Source: Bacteroidales bacterium UBA4116 (GTDB lineage: Bacteria > Bacteroidota > Bacteroidia > Bacteroidales > Tannerellaceae). From it: DNA of 64,000 bases. Location of the stretch: NCBI GenBank assembly GCA_002381645.1, contig DFXE01000010.1, positions 525,191 through 589,190 of the forward strand. Direction: 5' to 3'. Both the position numbers and the translations under genes were made by a program. Positions 8,571 through 18,373 of this stretch are shown here, one piece after another (the stretch's first letter is position 1; each line of letters starts with the position of its first letter). Under the pieces are notes generated by a model. It made no database searches. It was not told where the DNA came from and saw only the letters and a program-made list of their open reading frames with translations.

Positions 8571-9584
8571 ATGCCCGTCAATCGAAATGCTCTCATCAGA
8601 TACAAAACCATTGATACCTGCCTCCGTAATAAGTACAGAAAATGGACACTGGAAGATCTCATAGACGCCTGTTCCGATGCACTTTATGAATTTGAAGGTA
8701 TAGACAAAGGGATCAGCCGGCGCACCATACAAATGGATATCCAGATGATGCGAAGTGAGAAATTGGGTTATAATGCTCCGATTATAGTGTATGATTCCAA
8801 GTATTATAAATATGAAGATGAGGATTATAGCATAACCAATACCCCTTTGTCGGAACAGGATTTAAAAACCATGTCCGAAGCAGTCGAGGTTTTACGCCAG
8901 TTTAAAGCATTTTCCTACTTCGCAGGCATGGGAGAGATTGTCAGCCGGTTGGAAGACCATATCACATCAGCCCGTCAAAAGACCGTTCCGGTCATTGATT
9001 TCGAAAAAAATGAAAATTTAAAAGGGTTGGATCACCTGGATACGATTTACCATGCCATAATAAATAAACAGGCCTTACATATGAAATATCGTTCATTTAA
9101 AGCCCGTTCAGCTAATACATTCCTGTTTCACCCGTATCTGTTAAAGGAATACCGCAACCGCTGGTTTGTGTTTGGTAACCGTAAAGGAAATCTGGTAAAC
9201 CTGGCTTTAGACCGGATACATCAAATAGGAATAGCCGATAAGGAGAGATATATTGAAAATGATTTGTTCGATCCGGAAACGTTCTTTGAAGATTTAGTCG
9301 GCGTAACAAAGAATGCAGGGATGAAAGCTGAAACAGTCCGTTTCTGGGTGGATAACCAAAATACGCCTTATGTCCAGACCAAACCTTTTCATAAAAGTCA
9401 GAAAGTAATTGAAGAGCATGAAGACGGATCTAAAACTTTCGAAATTTGTGTGGTAATCAATCAGGAACTTCAACGGGAATTCTTTGGTTTTGCGGATACG
9501 GTGAAAATACTATTTCCACAGTCTTTGGTTGATTTTATGCAATGGAAGTTTAAGAAGGCACAAGAGATGTATGTTCATTATTAA
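8571..9584 (+). CDS. WYL-domain transcriptional regulator
   Basis: The 337-residue protein has an N-terminal winged-helix-like segment (TLEDLIDACSDAL... ISRRTIQMDIQMMRSEKLGY) and a C-terminal WYL/PafC-like half (KQALHMKYRSF, FHPYLLKEYRNRWFVFGNR, LALDRIHQI). WYL domains bind nucleic-acid or nucleotide ligands and control DNA-damage, RNA-repair and defence genes in other bacteria. The start MPVNRNALIRY at 8571 fits the family better than the upstream frame-extending Met at 8520. The gene is divergent from rtcB, the tRNA-like RNA and the short unknown frame, which suggests (inference) that it controls that transcript. Confidence 0.85.
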   Translation: MPVNRNALIRYKTIDTCLRNKYRKWTLEDLIDACSDALYEFEGIDKGISRRTIQMDIQMMRSEKLGYNAPIIVYDSKYYKYEDEDYSITNTPLSEQDLKTMSEAVEVLRQFKAFSYFAGMGEIVSRLEDHITSARQKTVPVIDFEKNENLKGLDHLDTIYHAIINKQALHMKYRSFKARSANTFLFHPYLLKEYRNRWFVFGNRKGNLVNLALDRIHQIGIADKERYIENDLFDPETFFEDLVGVTKNAGMKAETVRFWVDNQNTPYVQTKPFHKSQKVIEEHEDGSKTFEICVVINQELQREFFGFADTVKILFPQSLVDFMQWKFKKAQEMYVHY

Positions 9585-9704
9585 GCAGGCTATAAGTATT
9601 TAGTCTCATGTCTGTCCTAAGTTTGTTTTATAAAACACATCAGTTATCCCCATTATATTTTACAGAATGATTACTTTTACAAAATACATATAGATTCAAA
9701 TAAG

Positions 9705-10511
9705 ATGAAAAATTATATTATACCGGTAATCGGGCTACTCTTAGCTTCCACACTCTTAATGAATGCGCAGGAAAAGACAGTGGTTATTACTACAAATATA
9801 GGAACAATGAAAGCCAAACTTTATAGCGATGTTCCCAATCATACGCGTACTTTTTCGGACCGGGCGGCTAAGGGAGAATTTAACGGGACACTTTTTACCA
9901 GGATCATAAATAACTTCATGATACAAGGGGGTTCACCCGATTCAAAAAATGCACCTGCCGGAGCGCGGGTCGGATATGGCGACCGAAGTACCGAAATTCT
10001 ACCCGAATTCCGCGAACATTATTTCAGTAAAAAAGGAGTACTGGCCGCTCCACGGCAAAACGATGATATCAATCCGCAAAAGAAGTCAGATATGTCTCAG
10101 TTCTTTATTGTACACGGAAAAGTATACCGCCCCGGTGAATTAGATACCCTCGAACTCGTAGCCAACGTTCCCATCCGGAAAAAAGCAATGGCACAATTCT
10201 ATACGCCGGTTCGGGAAGAACTGAATGTTTTAAAAACAGAAAATCCTGTTGAATACAACAAACGGGTAATCGAAATAAACGCAAAGGTTGATTCTGTGTT
10301 GCGCAGCACTCCCGGGCATTTACTGTTTACAGATGAACAACGTGAAGCTTATACAACTATAGGGGGAAGCCATCATTTAGACGGGCAGTACACCATATTC
10401 GGAGAATTGACAGAAGGTTTTGATGTTTTGGATAAGATAGCCCGTCAACCTAAGGATAAATACGACCGTCCTACTACGGACATCAGGATCATCACTATAA
10501 CAGTAGAATAA
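9705..10511 (+). CDS. Exported cyclophilin-type peptidyl-prolyl cis-trans isomerase
   Basis: The 268-residue protein has a signal peptide (MKNYIIPVIGLLLASTLLMNAQ) and a cyclophilin domain. Recognisable segments are TNIGTMKAKLYSD, LFTRIINNFMIQGGSP, SQFFIVHG and TIFGELTEGFDVLDKIA, corresponding to the active-site face of the family. About 60 residues are inserted between the FFIVHG strand and the final GQYTIFGE part, a common feature of periplasmic Bacteroidota cyclophilins. It probably speeds proline isomerisation during folding of exported proteins. The next small gene starts two bases after its stop, so the two are co-transcribed. Confidence 0.9.
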   Translation: MKNYIIPVIGLLLASTLLMNAQEKTVVITTNIGTMKAKLYSDVPNHTRTFSDRAAKGEFNGTLFTRIINNFMIQGGSPDSKNAPAGARVGYGDRSTEILPEFREHYFSKKGVLAAPRQNDDINPQKKSDMSQFFIVHGKVYRPGELDTLELVANVPIRKKAMAQFYTPVREELNVLKTENPVEYNKRVIEINAKVDSVLRSTPGHLLFTDEQREAYTTIGGSHHLDGQYTIFGELTEGFDVLDKIARQPKDKYDRPTTDIRIITITVE

Positions 10512-10513
10512 AT

Positions 10514-10903
10514 ATGCTGAAAAGAGATTTTATCATGGTGCAGATTGAAGAACTGGGCAAAGTGATAGCTCAGATAATCAATCAACGTAATACAGATGCA
10601 GCCCGTACAAATCCGGACTTGATCGGATCGGTTTACACATCGTTAAAGATCGATCATGAATATATGATGGATCATTCCCCAAAAGAGATCCGGTTATTTT
10701 TAGACGGAGAGGATAACGCCGGATTACAACGTATGGAAATAGCAGCAAAGCTTTTAATAGAAGAAGCCTATCTGCATACGGAGAAACAACATGAGATCCG
10801 TGAAAAAGCAAAAGAGATTCTGCAGTATATCCAACTACACGATATAACTTTCTCCATTGAAAGGGTTCAACTACTGAATGAACTGGCAGATCAATTAAGC
10901 TGA
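10514..10903 (+). CDS. Small helical protein of unknown function (DUF6483-like)
   Basis: The 129-residue protein is predicted to be almost all alpha-helical, soluble and acidic. It opens with MLKRDFIMVQIEELGKVIAQI. The pattern of an N-terminal amphipathic helix followed by TPR-like helices resembles DUF6483 proteins, whose function is not known; this match is from memory and uncertain. It begins two bases after the cyclophilin stop codon, so it is translated from the same message. Confidence 0.7.
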   Translation: MLKRDFIMVQIEELGKVIAQIINQRNTDAARTNPDLIGSVYTSLKIDHEYMMDHSPKEIRLFLDGEDNAGLQRMEIAAKLLIEEAYLHTEKQHEIREKAKEILQYIQLHDITFSIERVQLLNELADQLS

Positions 10904-10915
10904 AAATTTACACCC

Positions 10916-11125
10916 TCAATTATTTTTTTTCTTAAAGGAACGTTTAAAGAAAAGGAAATAACACAAATTTACCAGCACAAACGTCCCGAATGCAATAAGT
11001 ATGGTAAGCCCCGACTTCCATACGATTGTCCATGAAATCGGCTGAATCCCCCATAAAGCAAGGATAGTCAATATAGCTCCTGTTACCACAATGGCAGTTA
11101 CCAAAACACCCACAAATAATCTCAT
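10916..11125 (-). CDS. Small inner-membrane protein with two membrane segments
   Basis: The 69-residue protein has two hydrophobic stretches (about residues 4-24 and 37-60) separated by a short Trp/Pro-containing turn, and a very basic tail (KRSFKKKNN) that should lie in the cytoplasm. I do not recognise a family. The gene is convergent with the preceding small gene and stands alone about 75 bases downstream of the FAD oxidoreductase stop. Confidence 0.65.
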   Translation of the reverse strand: MRLFVGVLVTAIVVTGAILTILALWGIQPISWTIVWKSGLTILIAFGTFVLVNLCYFLFFKRSFKKKNN

Positions 11126-11199
11126 GCCTTATATTGTTTGTTATTTATCTGTATGTAAAAGTAGCTATTAAAATCAACTACGCAAACGAATCCGGTTTA

Positions 11200-12756
11200 T
11201 TATCTTAAGAAAGAAACGACAGCCTCGGCACAACGTTCCCCATCAATCGCGGCGGAAACGATACCCCCGGCATATCCGGCTCCCTCCCCACATGGAAATA
11301 ATCCTCTGAAAGTAACATGCTGAAGCGTTTCCTTATCGCGCAATATCCTTACCGGTGAAGAAGTACGCGTTTCTACGCCTATAAGCAAGGCTTCATTGGT
11401 AAGAAACCCATGCGATGTTTTTCCAAAATGCCTGAAACCGTCGGATAACCGCGAAGTAATAAATCCGGGCATCCAGAAATGTAAGGGCGAAGCCAATAAG
11501 CCCGGAGTATAAGATGAAACAGGCAGGTCGGATGAATTCTTCTTTTTCACAAAATCATACATCCGCTGTGCAGGAGCTGTTTGTTTCATTCCCCCGTTCA
11601 ACCAGGCATGCTCTTCCATTTCCTGCTGGAATTTTAATAAAGCCAATTCCTTATGCAAAGAAAATTCCGGCAAATCTTCCGGACGAACTTCAACCACCAT
11701 ACCGGCATTAGCCCATTTGGAATTCCTGTTGGAAGGAGACATACCATTGACAACCACCTGTTTTTCACCACTGGCAGCCGGAACAACAAAACCGCCCGGA
11801 CACATACAAAAAGAATAAACACCCCTGCCGTTCACCTGTGTGACATAGCTATACTCGGCCGAAGGTAAATAAGCCCCCCTACCCTCTTTTCGTTTGTATT
11901 GGATCTGGTCTATAAGTTCCTGCGGATGTTCCAGGCGGACACCTACCGCGATAGGCTTTGATTCGATAGTAACCTTTTTCTTATAAAGATAATAATAGAC
12001 ATCCCTCGCCGAATGTCCTGTTGCGAGGATAACAGGTCCTTCAAAACATTTTCCGGTATTGGTTTCAATACCAATTACTTCATCCCCCTTTATAATAAAG
12101 GAATCCATACGGGTTTCAAAATGTACTTCACCTCCGCAATGGATGATCCTGTTACGTATATTTTCAATTACCCGGGGTAGCTTATCAGTCCCGATATGCG
12201 GATGAGCATCATATAAAATAGAAGGGCTTGCGCCATGCTGGCAAAAAACATTCAATATTTTATCCACCGACCCCCTTTTCTTACTTCTGGTGTACAATTT
12301 TCCGTCGGAATAAGCACCCGCGCCCCCCTCGCCGAAACTGTAATTCGATTCGCTGTTTACTTTGTGCTCCCTGCTGATAATAGCCAGGTCTTTCTTGCGT
12401 TCATGTACATTCTTTCCCCTCTCCACCACTACCGGTCGAAAACCCAGTTCGATCAGCCGTAGAGCAGCAAAAAGTCCGCCCGGACCCGCGCCTACGATTA
12501 TTACCTGTTTAGTTCCGGAAACATCTTTATAATCCACCGGTATATATTCCTGTTCATCAGGTTCTTCTTTTATAAAAACACGAACCTTTAAATTAATATA
12601 AATGGTACGTTGCCGGGCATCAATAGAGCGTTTTAAAATACGGATAGCACAAATGTCTTTACTGTCCGTTGCCGTTTCCAAACTGACTATCCTTTTCAGT
12701 AGCTGTTCACTCGAAGCCTGTTCAGGTAATATTCTCAATTGTAATTCTTTGATCAT
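11200..12756 (-). CDS. FAD-dependent oxidoreductase (COG2509-type)
   Basis: The 518-residue protein has an FAD-binding Rossmann motif, GAGPGGLFAALRLIELGF, at about residues 90-107, preceded by a small N-terminal domain. Downstream are family-typical segments: SFGEGGAGAYSDGKLYTR, VILATGHSARDVYYYLYKK, YSFCMCPGGFVVPA and LFPCGEGAGYAGGIVSAAIDG. These belong to a widely conserved, poorly characterised flavoprotein family. Its ATG overlaps the stop of the glycosyltransferase (ATGA), so translation is coupled. Its substrate is unknown. Confidence 0.88.
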   Translation of the reverse strand: MIKELQLRILPEQASSEQLLKRIVSLETATDSKDICAIRILKRSIDARQRTIYINLKVRVFIKEEPDEQEYIPVDYKDVSGTKQVIIVGAGPGGLFAALRLIELGFRPVVVERGKNVHERKKDLAIISREHKVNSESNYSFGEGGAGAYSDGKLYTRSKKRGSVDKILNVFCQHGASPSILYDAHPHIGTDKLPRVIENIRNRIIHCGGEVHFETRMDSFIIKGDEVIGIETNTGKCFEGPVILATGHSARDVYYYLYKKKVTIESKPIAVGVRLEHPQELIDQIQYKRKEGRGAYLPSAEYSYVTQVNGRGVYSFCMCPGGFVVPAASGEKQVVVNGMSPSNRNSKWANAGMVVEVRPEDLPEFSLHKELALLKFQQEMEEHAWLNGGMKQTAPAQRMYDFVKKKNSSDLPVSSYTPGLLASPLHFWMPGFITSRLSDGFRHFGKTSHGFLTNEALLIGVETRTSSPVRILRDKETLQHVTFRGLFPCGEGAGYAGGIVSAAIDGERCAEAVVSFLR

Positions 12757-13559
12757 CTGTGTTTACGGAAAAAATAAAACAAAGCTTTCATATGTATAAA
12801 ACTCATATGCGAGAAAAGCCGTTTATTGGTCATTTGCTGATACTCATGAATAAAAGATACATATGGTAAATAATAGATCAGCCACCCTTTTTGCTGTACC
12901 CTCAGGCAAAAGTCGGCATCCTCCGGTCCGTAAAATATTTTTTCATCCAATAACCCTACCTGTTCAATTACTTCTTTACGTATCAACTGGCAGGCTCCAA
13001 TGACATATTCTACTGTAAAAGGTTTTACACCTCTCATCTCATCGTGATAAAATTGGGATTCATTGCGGGTATCTATTTTCTTTTGAAAACGCTTCGCAAA
13101 AGGAAATTTCCGTAATATGGAACGGGTCACATTATACATTTTAAAACGGAACGAAGGATATTTACGGCAACTGTCCTGAACTTCGCCGGAGGAATTATAC
13201 AGTTTACAGGCACAAACACCACATTCTTCATGAGCAGTCATAAAATCTATCATCGAATCAATTGAATCTTTATTGACCACCGTATCAATATCCAATAACC
13301 AAATATAATCTCCTTTAGCACGTGTGATCCCCATATTCCTTGCTTTTGCCACTCCTTCGTTTTTACTGTTTGAAATAAATACAATTTCAGGATAGTGCTT
13401 ATATGAACGGATCATTTCAACGGTTGAGTCGGTAGAACCATTATCTACAATAATTATTTCACGGTTTAATCCCGCCGTACTGCTTAAGACCGAATCTATG
13501 CAGGATGGAAAATAATGTTCCGAATTCCAGGTTAAAAGTATAATGCTTAATGTTACCAT
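12753..13559 (-). CDS. Family 2 glycosyltransferase
   Basis: The 268-residue protein starts with the GT-A fold signature VSIILLTWNSEHYFPSCIDS and has the nucleotide-sugar and metal-binding segment WLLDIDTVV (a DxD motif) near residue 92. A C-terminal acceptor-site region contains the EDADFCLR motif typical of rhamnosyl/glycosyl transferases of this type. There is no membrane anchor, so it is probably cytoplasmic and acts on a lipid- or polysaccharide-linked acceptor. It starts 2 bases after the radical SAM gene ends and overlaps the next gene, in the order radA - radical SAM - GT2 - FAD protein. Confidence 0.88.
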   Translation of the reverse strand: MVTLSIILLTWNSEHYFPSCIDSVLSSTAGLNREIIIVDNGSTDSTVEMIRSYKHYPEIVFISNSKNEGVAKARNMGITRAKGDYIWLLDIDTVVNKDSIDSMIDFMTAHEECGVCACKLYNSSGEVQDSCRKYPSFRFKMYNVTRSILRKFPFAKRFQKKIDTRNESQFYHDEMRGVKPFTVEYVIGACQLIRKEVIEQVGLLDEKIFYGPEDADFCLRVQQKGWLIYYLPYVSFIHEYQQMTNKRLFSHMSFIHMKALFYFFRKHR

Positions 13560-13560
13560 C

Positions 13561-15006
13561 TTAACCGAACAGTTTTATTTTCAAAGCCTTCAACGCAATC
13601 CTGAAATCCTTTACAGAAGAGAATTTACGTATATTATTCCAAATGAAAACCGGAGATAAGAAGAATTTCAGGTTATTTGTAAATAAAAGCTTTTCCATCT
13701 GCCTGGAAGTTAAGCCCGGATAATTTAATATCGAATTGCGCTGTACATCGGTAGGTATATATTCACCCCCGTCAATCCATCCGTTCTCTTTGGCCAATTC
13801 ATAAAATTCCGTAGCCGGGAAAGGAGAAACAATGTTAAACATAACCTGGTCGACACCGAGTTTCTTCGATTTTCTGAATGTGTCCTTAATCGTATCCACC
13901 GTTTCAATCGGGCTTGTTCCGATCAGGATATTCAATTTAACGGGAACCTTATATTTCTTAAGTATATGTATTGCCTCATATATTTGGGCTTCGGTAATAT
14001 CTTTCTTAATATATTTCAGTATCTCATCATTGAACGACTCGACCCCTAAGTCTACATACCGGCAATTGTACTCCTGCAACATAGCGGCAATATCCTCATT
14101 GATGGCATCCACACGTGCCTGGCAACCCCACACGATTCCATGTTTTTTTAGTGCTTCACCTATTATTTTGAGCCGTTTTTTGGTAACCAGGAAATTGTCG
14201 TCCATAAAACCGATAGCCTTATATCCTTTTGCAGATAAGCTTTCAATTTCAGCAACAACATTTTCCGGAGAGCGGAACCCTATAGGAGGCTTTTTCCCCT
14301 CGTGGTCGCGTTTATATTCTATCTCACGGGCAAAAGTAAGCGAACTGGGAACACAATAGATACATTTGAAAGGGCAATTGCGTGATGTCACCATCGCCAT
14401 ATAGGGAGACACTTTTAACTTAGGATTCGAAAATGTGTACTTTTCAATATGGTGAATAGCCGGGAAAGGTAATGTGTCGAGATCTTTTATAAGTTGACGG
14501 GGCGGGTTATTTACCATAGCCCCTGTCGAAGTATTGATATACGATATACCGTTTATTCCTCTCCAATCCTTATGCTCGGATAATAAAGAAAGTAACTCTT
14601 TTACAGTAGCTTCAGGTTCCCCTCTTACGACAATATCATTCGCACTTTTCAAAAAAGAAGAAGTAAAATAAGTCCCGCCCGGACCCAGGAATATACAAAA
14701 GGTATCACTACAAATGCCGTGTATAAAATCCCTGACTATTATATCAGTAGGTATAGAAAGATTGACCGACCAAAAGAAATAACAATCGCTTTTATCCTCC
14801 TTTAAAAAATCAAAGCAAGCAGATGCAGAAGCATTTTCCAGTACAAAATTCTTATACCGCACTTCATACCCCTCCTGCTCCAGTAAAGCAGCAACCGTAA
14901 GCTCGTAAATATTCGGCATATCATACACCAAGCGGGTACAGCCTGCCGTCCGTTCAGCCGGTTTATGGTTATCCAAAGAAGGAGGAGTTAAAAATGTTAT
15001 TTTCAT
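13561..15006 (-). CDS. B12-binding-domain-type radical SAM enzyme
   Basis: The 481-residue protein has an N-terminal cobalamin-binding-like Rossmann region (residues about 1-150; TFLTPPS, then YELTVAALLEQEGYEVRY). Its radical SAM core carries CPFKCIYC, the CxxxCxxC 4Fe-4S site, near residue 208. Further core strands are seen (AIGFMDDNFLV, GCQARVDAI, VDLGVESFNDE, KLNILIGTSP). Enzymes of this class methylate or rearrange lipids, hopanoids or natural products. Here the tandem glycosyltransferase suggests a glycolipid or surface-polymer modification (inference). It begins 20 bases after radA ends. Confidence 0.87.
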   Translation of the reverse strand: MKITFLTPPSLDNHKPAERTAGCTRLVYDMPNIYELTVAALLEQEGYEVRYKNFVLENASASACFDFLKEDKSDCYFFWSVNLSIPTDIIVRDFIHGICSDTFCIFLGPGGTYFTSSFLKSANDIVVRGEPEATVKELLSLLSEHKDWRGINGISYINTSTGAMVNNPPRQLIKDLDTLPFPAIHHIEKYTFSNPKLKVSPYMAMVTSRNCPFKCIYCVPSSLTFAREIEYKRDHEGKKPPIGFRSPENVVAEIESLSAKGYKAIGFMDDNFLVTKKRLKIIGEALKKHGIVWGCQARVDAINEDIAAMLQEYNCRYVDLGVESFNDEILKYIKKDITEAQIYEAIHILKKYKVPVKLNILIGTSPIETVDTIKDTFRKSKKLGVDQVMFNIVSPFPATEFYELAKENGWIDGGEYIPTDVQRNSILNYPGLTSRQMEKLLFTNNLKFFLSPVFIWNNIRKFSSVKDFRIALKALKIKLFG

Positions 15007-15026
15007 TATAATAGAGTTGATTTTTA

Positions 15027-16397
15027 TTATCCGAACAATTGCCTGAAAGCCTCTTCCACTTTCCTGACCTGGATAATTTGTATTTTACATTTGGAGGAAT
15101 CAAAACCCTTAAGGTTATTATGCGGAATTAATATACGGGTAAAACCTAATTTTTCGGCCTCCATAATACGCTGTTCGATACGGTTTACCGGACGTATTTC
15201 GCCCGACAAGCCGACCTCACCCGCCAAACAAACGCCCCGTTCGATACTGATATCAAGACTTGACGAAAGAATAGCGCTGATTACGGCTAAATCGATAGCC
15301 GGATCATTTACCTTTAATCCGCCGGCGATATTCAGGAAAACATCTTTTTGGATCAATTTAAATCCGGCGCGTTTTTCCAGTACCGCCAAAAGCATATTCA
15401 TACGCCTGAGGTCAAAGCCGGTGGCGCTTCTCTGGGGAGTACCGTAAACTGCTGAACTGACCAATGCCTGGCTTTCAATAAGAAACGGACGGATACCCTC
15501 TATAGCGGCAGATATGGCAACACCGCTCAATCCTTCATGATTCTGCGTCAGCAAAAGCTCAGAAGGATTATTTACCTCCCTTAGCCCGTTCTGCCTCATT
15601 TCATAAATACCCACTTCGGCCGTACTGCCAAAACGGTTTTTTATGCTTCTCAATATACGGTACATATAATGCTGGTCACCTTCAAACTGCAGGACCGTAT
15701 CTACAATATGCTCCAACACTTTTGGTCCGGCAATGCTTCCTTCTTTGTTAATATGCCCGATCAGTAACACAGGTACTCCGCTTTCTTTTGCATATTTAAG
15801 CAAAGAAGCGCTGCATTCCCTGACCTGGGAAACGCTTCCCGGCGATGATTCCACTAATTCGGTATAAACCGTCTGGATAGAATCGACAATCATAAGGTCA
15901 GGCTGTACATTCTGCGCCTGTACAAATATTTGTTCCAGATTGGTTTCACTTAAAATATAGCAGTTAGCATCCCGGTCGCTCAAACGGTCGGCACGTAGTT
16001 TTAACTGGTTTCCGCTTTCTTCGCCCGAAACATATAGTGTTTTCAAACCCTTCAGATGCAATACCGTTTGCAGTACCAAAGTAGACTTACCGATACCCGG
16101 CTCGCCGCCTATCAGGATAAGGGAACCCTTTACCAGTCCGCCGCCAAGCACCCTGTTGAGTTCCGCATCCTTCATATCTATGCGTGGTTCTTCCGTGGTG
16201 GTAATGTCACGCAACAAGACCGGACGAACCTTCTCCCTGTCTGTAATACCCGGGATTGAACGCTTTGCCGAAGGTTCTTTAGCTATAATTTCTTCCACAT
16301 ACGTATTCCAGTCACCGCACCCCGGGCATTTTCCAATCCATTTCGGAGAATCCGCCCCGCAGGTGGAGCAGACATATACTGTTTTTGTTTTTGCCAT
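15027..16397 (-). CDS. radA: DNA repair protein RadA
   Basis: RadA is a RecA-like ATPase that promotes branch migration during recombinational repair. The protein has the N-terminal C4 zinc finger (CSTCG... KCPGCG), Walker A GEPGIGKST, the RadA-specific KNRFG motif (about residue 245), and a C-terminal Lon-protease-like domain (GLKVNDPAIDLAVISA, CLAGEVGLSGEIRPV). The start is set at MAKTKTVYVC (16397), giving 456 residues; a Met 14 codons upstream is not supported by the family. It is divergent from aspS with a 114-base intergenic region and heads the radical SAM - GT2 - FAD operon. Confidence 0.96.
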   Translation of the reverse strand: MAKTKTVYVCSTCGADSPKWIGKCPGCGDWNTYVEEIIAKEPSAKRSIPGITDREKVRPVLLRDITTTEEPRIDMKDAELNRVLGGGLVKGSLILIGGEPGIGKSTLVLQTVLHLKGLKTLYVSGEESGNQLKLRADRLSDRDANCYILSETNLEQIFVQAQNVQPDLMIVDSIQTVYTELVESSPGSVSQVRECSASLLKYAKESGVPVLLIGHINKEGSIAGPKVLEHIVDTVLQFEGDQHYMYRILRSIKNRFGSTAEVGIYEMRQNGLREVNNPSELLLTQNHEGLSGVAISAAIEGIRPFLIESQALVSSAVYGTPQRSATGFDLRRMNMLLAVLEKRAGFKLIQKDVFLNIAGGLKVNDPAIDLAVISAILSSSLDISIERGVCLAGEVGLSGEIRPVNRIEQRIMEAEKLGFTRILIPHNNLKGFDSSKCKIQIIQVRKVEEAFRQLFG

Positions 16398-16511
16398 AAA
16401 ATCTATTTGGAGCGTAAAGATACAAAACGATATAGACACATATCCATAATTTTACGTAAATTCGCAGCGACATTATCATCTGATTATAAACTTATATTTT
16501 GATAAATACGT

Positions 16512-18272
16512 ATGTACAGGACAAATACATGTGGTGAATTACGGGCTTCCGATGTTAATAATACCGTAACATTAGCCGGTTGGGTGCAGAAAGTTCGTAA
16601 AATGGGAGGAATGACTTTTGTTGATCTGCGCGACAGATACGGCATCACCCAATTGGTTTTCAATCAGGAAACCGATGCTGCCCTTTGCGAAAAAGCCAAT
16701 AAACTGGCCCGTGAGTATGTTATCCAGGTAACCGGCGTGGTAAAAGAGCGGTCCAACAAAAACCTTACGATACCCACAGGAGAAATTGAAATAATAGCAT
16801 CCGGATTAAATGTATTGAACGCATCCGAAACACCACCGTTTACAATTGAAGACGATACCGACGGAGGTGACGACATACGTATGAAATACCGCTACCTCGA
16901 TTTAAGAAGAAATGCCGTACGTTCCAACCTGGAACTGCGCCATCGGATGACCATCGAAGTACGGAGCTATCTGGACAAGCAAAAATTTATGGAAGTGGAA
17001 ACTCCCGTACTCATCAGCTCCACACCTGAAGGCGCCCGAGATTTTGTGGTTCCTTCCCGTATGAATCCGGGGCAGTTCTACGCCCTTCCACAATCGCCGC
17101 AGACATTCAAACAACTGTTGATGGTATCCGGATTCGACCGCTATTTCCAGATCGTAAAATGTTTCCGGGACGAAGACCTGCGTGCCGACCGCCAACCGGA
17201 ATTTACCCAGATCGACTGTGAAATGAGTTTCGTGGAACAGGAAGATATATTAAACACATTTGAAGGACTGTCCAAACATTTATTTAAAAGCATTCTGAAT
17301 ACAGAAATAACAGAACCCTTTGCGCGTATTTCCTGGCATGACGCCATGAAACTATACGGTTCGGATAAACCCGACCTGCGTTTTGGTATGCAGTTCGTCG
17401 AATTAATGGATATTATGAAAGGACACGGCTTTGCCGTATTCGATAATGCAAATTACGTTGGCGGTATCTGTGCTGAAGGAGCTGCCCATTATACCCGCAA
17501 ACAACTAGACAGCCTGACCGATTTCGTGAAACGTCCCCAGATTGGAGCCAAAGGTATGGTATATGCAAGAGTAGAAGCAGACGGAACCGTAAAATCGAGT
17601 GTCGATAAATTCTATTCACAGGACGTATTGCAGCAAATGAAAAATGCGTTCCGTGCAAAACCCGGCGACCTCATTTTAATCCTTTCGGGTGATGATGTGA
17701 TGAAAACCCGCAAACAACTGAACGAGCTTCGCCTCGAAATGGGAAGCCAGTTAGGTTTGCGCGATAAAAATAAATTCTCCTGCCTTTGGGTTGTAGATTT
17801 CCCGCTACTCGAATGGAGCGAAGAAGACGAACGTTTCTATGCGATGCACCATCCGTTTACCTCGCCAAAACCTGAAGATATCCATCTGTTGGATTCCGAC
17901 CCCGGAGCCGTCCGCGCAAATGCGTACGATATGGTAATCAACGGTGTGGAAGTCGGAGGAGGCTCTATCCGTATCCACGATAGCGGGCTCCAGAACCGGA
18001 TGTTCAAATTATTAGGATTTACCGAAGAACAAGCCCAGGCACAATTCGGATTTTTACTGAATGCCTTTAAATACGGCGCTCCTCCCCATGGAGGTATCGC
18101 TTACGGGCTCGACCGGTGGGTATCTCTTTTTGCCGGTTTGGATTCAATACGCGACTGTATTGCTTTCCCAAAAAACAATTCAGGGCGTGACGTAATGATC
18201 GATGCTCCTTCGGTAATCGACCAGGCGCAGCTGGATGAACTGCACTTGAGTATCAATCTGCAGGAACAATAA
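16512..18272 (+). CDS. aspS: Aspartyl-tRNA synthetase
   Basis: The 586-residue class II synthetase charges tRNA-Asp with aspartate. It has an N-terminal OB anticodon-binding domain ([23 protein letters not shown]), motif 2-like [18 protein letters not shown], the bacterial-type GAD insertion domain (about residues 290-410), and motif 3 [10 protein letters not shown] near the C-terminus. Length matches the bacterial-type enzyme. No asparagine-specific features were checked, so the discriminating versus non-discriminating type is left open. A hairpin with a T-run follows. Confidence 0.97.
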   Translation: MYRTNTCGELRASDVNNTVTLAGWVQKVRKMGGMTFVDLRDRYGITQLVFNQETDAALCEKANKLAREYVIQVTGVVKERSNKNLTIPTGEIEIIASGLNVLNASETPPFTIEDDTDGGDDIRMKYRYLDLRRNAVRSNLELRHRMTIEVRSYLDKQKFMEVETPVLISSTPEGARDFVVPSRMNPGQFYALPQSPQTFKQLLMVSGFDRYFQIVKCFRDEDLRADRQPEFTQIDCEMSFVEQEDILNTFEGLSKHLFKSILNTEITEPFARISWHDAMKLYGSDKPDLRFGMQFVELMDIMKGHGFAVFDNANYVGGICAEGAAHYTRKQLDSLTDFVKRPQIGAKGMVYARVEADGTVKSSVDKFYSQDVLQQMKNAFRAKPGDLILILSGDDVMKTRKQLNELRLEMGSQLGLRDKNKFSCLWVVDFPLLEWSEEDERFYAMHHPFTSPKPEDIHLLDSDPGAVRANAYDMVINGVEVGGGSIRIHDSGLQNRMFKLLGFTEEQAQAQFGFLLNAFKYGAPPHGGIAYGLDRWVSLFAGLDSIRDCIAFPKNNSGRDVMIDAPSVIDQAQLDELHLSINLQEQ

Positions 18273-18287
18273 AAATATAAACACATA

Positions 18288-18349
18288 AACCAAAAGAACA
18301 CGAAATACTTTAATTATTTAAAAACAATGAATTCCGTGTTTTTTTGGTT
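18288..18349 (+). terminator. Terminator-like hairpin after aspS
   Basis: The segments AACCAAAAGAACACGAA (18288-18304) and TTCCGTGTTTTTTTGGTT (18332-18349) can pair with small mismatches, leaving T-rich sequence on the 3' side. The stem lies just ahead of the next start codon, so it may attenuate read-through instead of ending all transcription. Confidence 0.5.
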
Positions 18350-18373
18350 ACTCACATCTTAACAAGGAAGGGT

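Noticed and set aside
13832..14359. Plus-strand open frame of about 175 codons inside the radical SAM gene
   Set aside because: The opposite strand encodes conserved radical SAM motifs; this frame is a by-product of its codon use.
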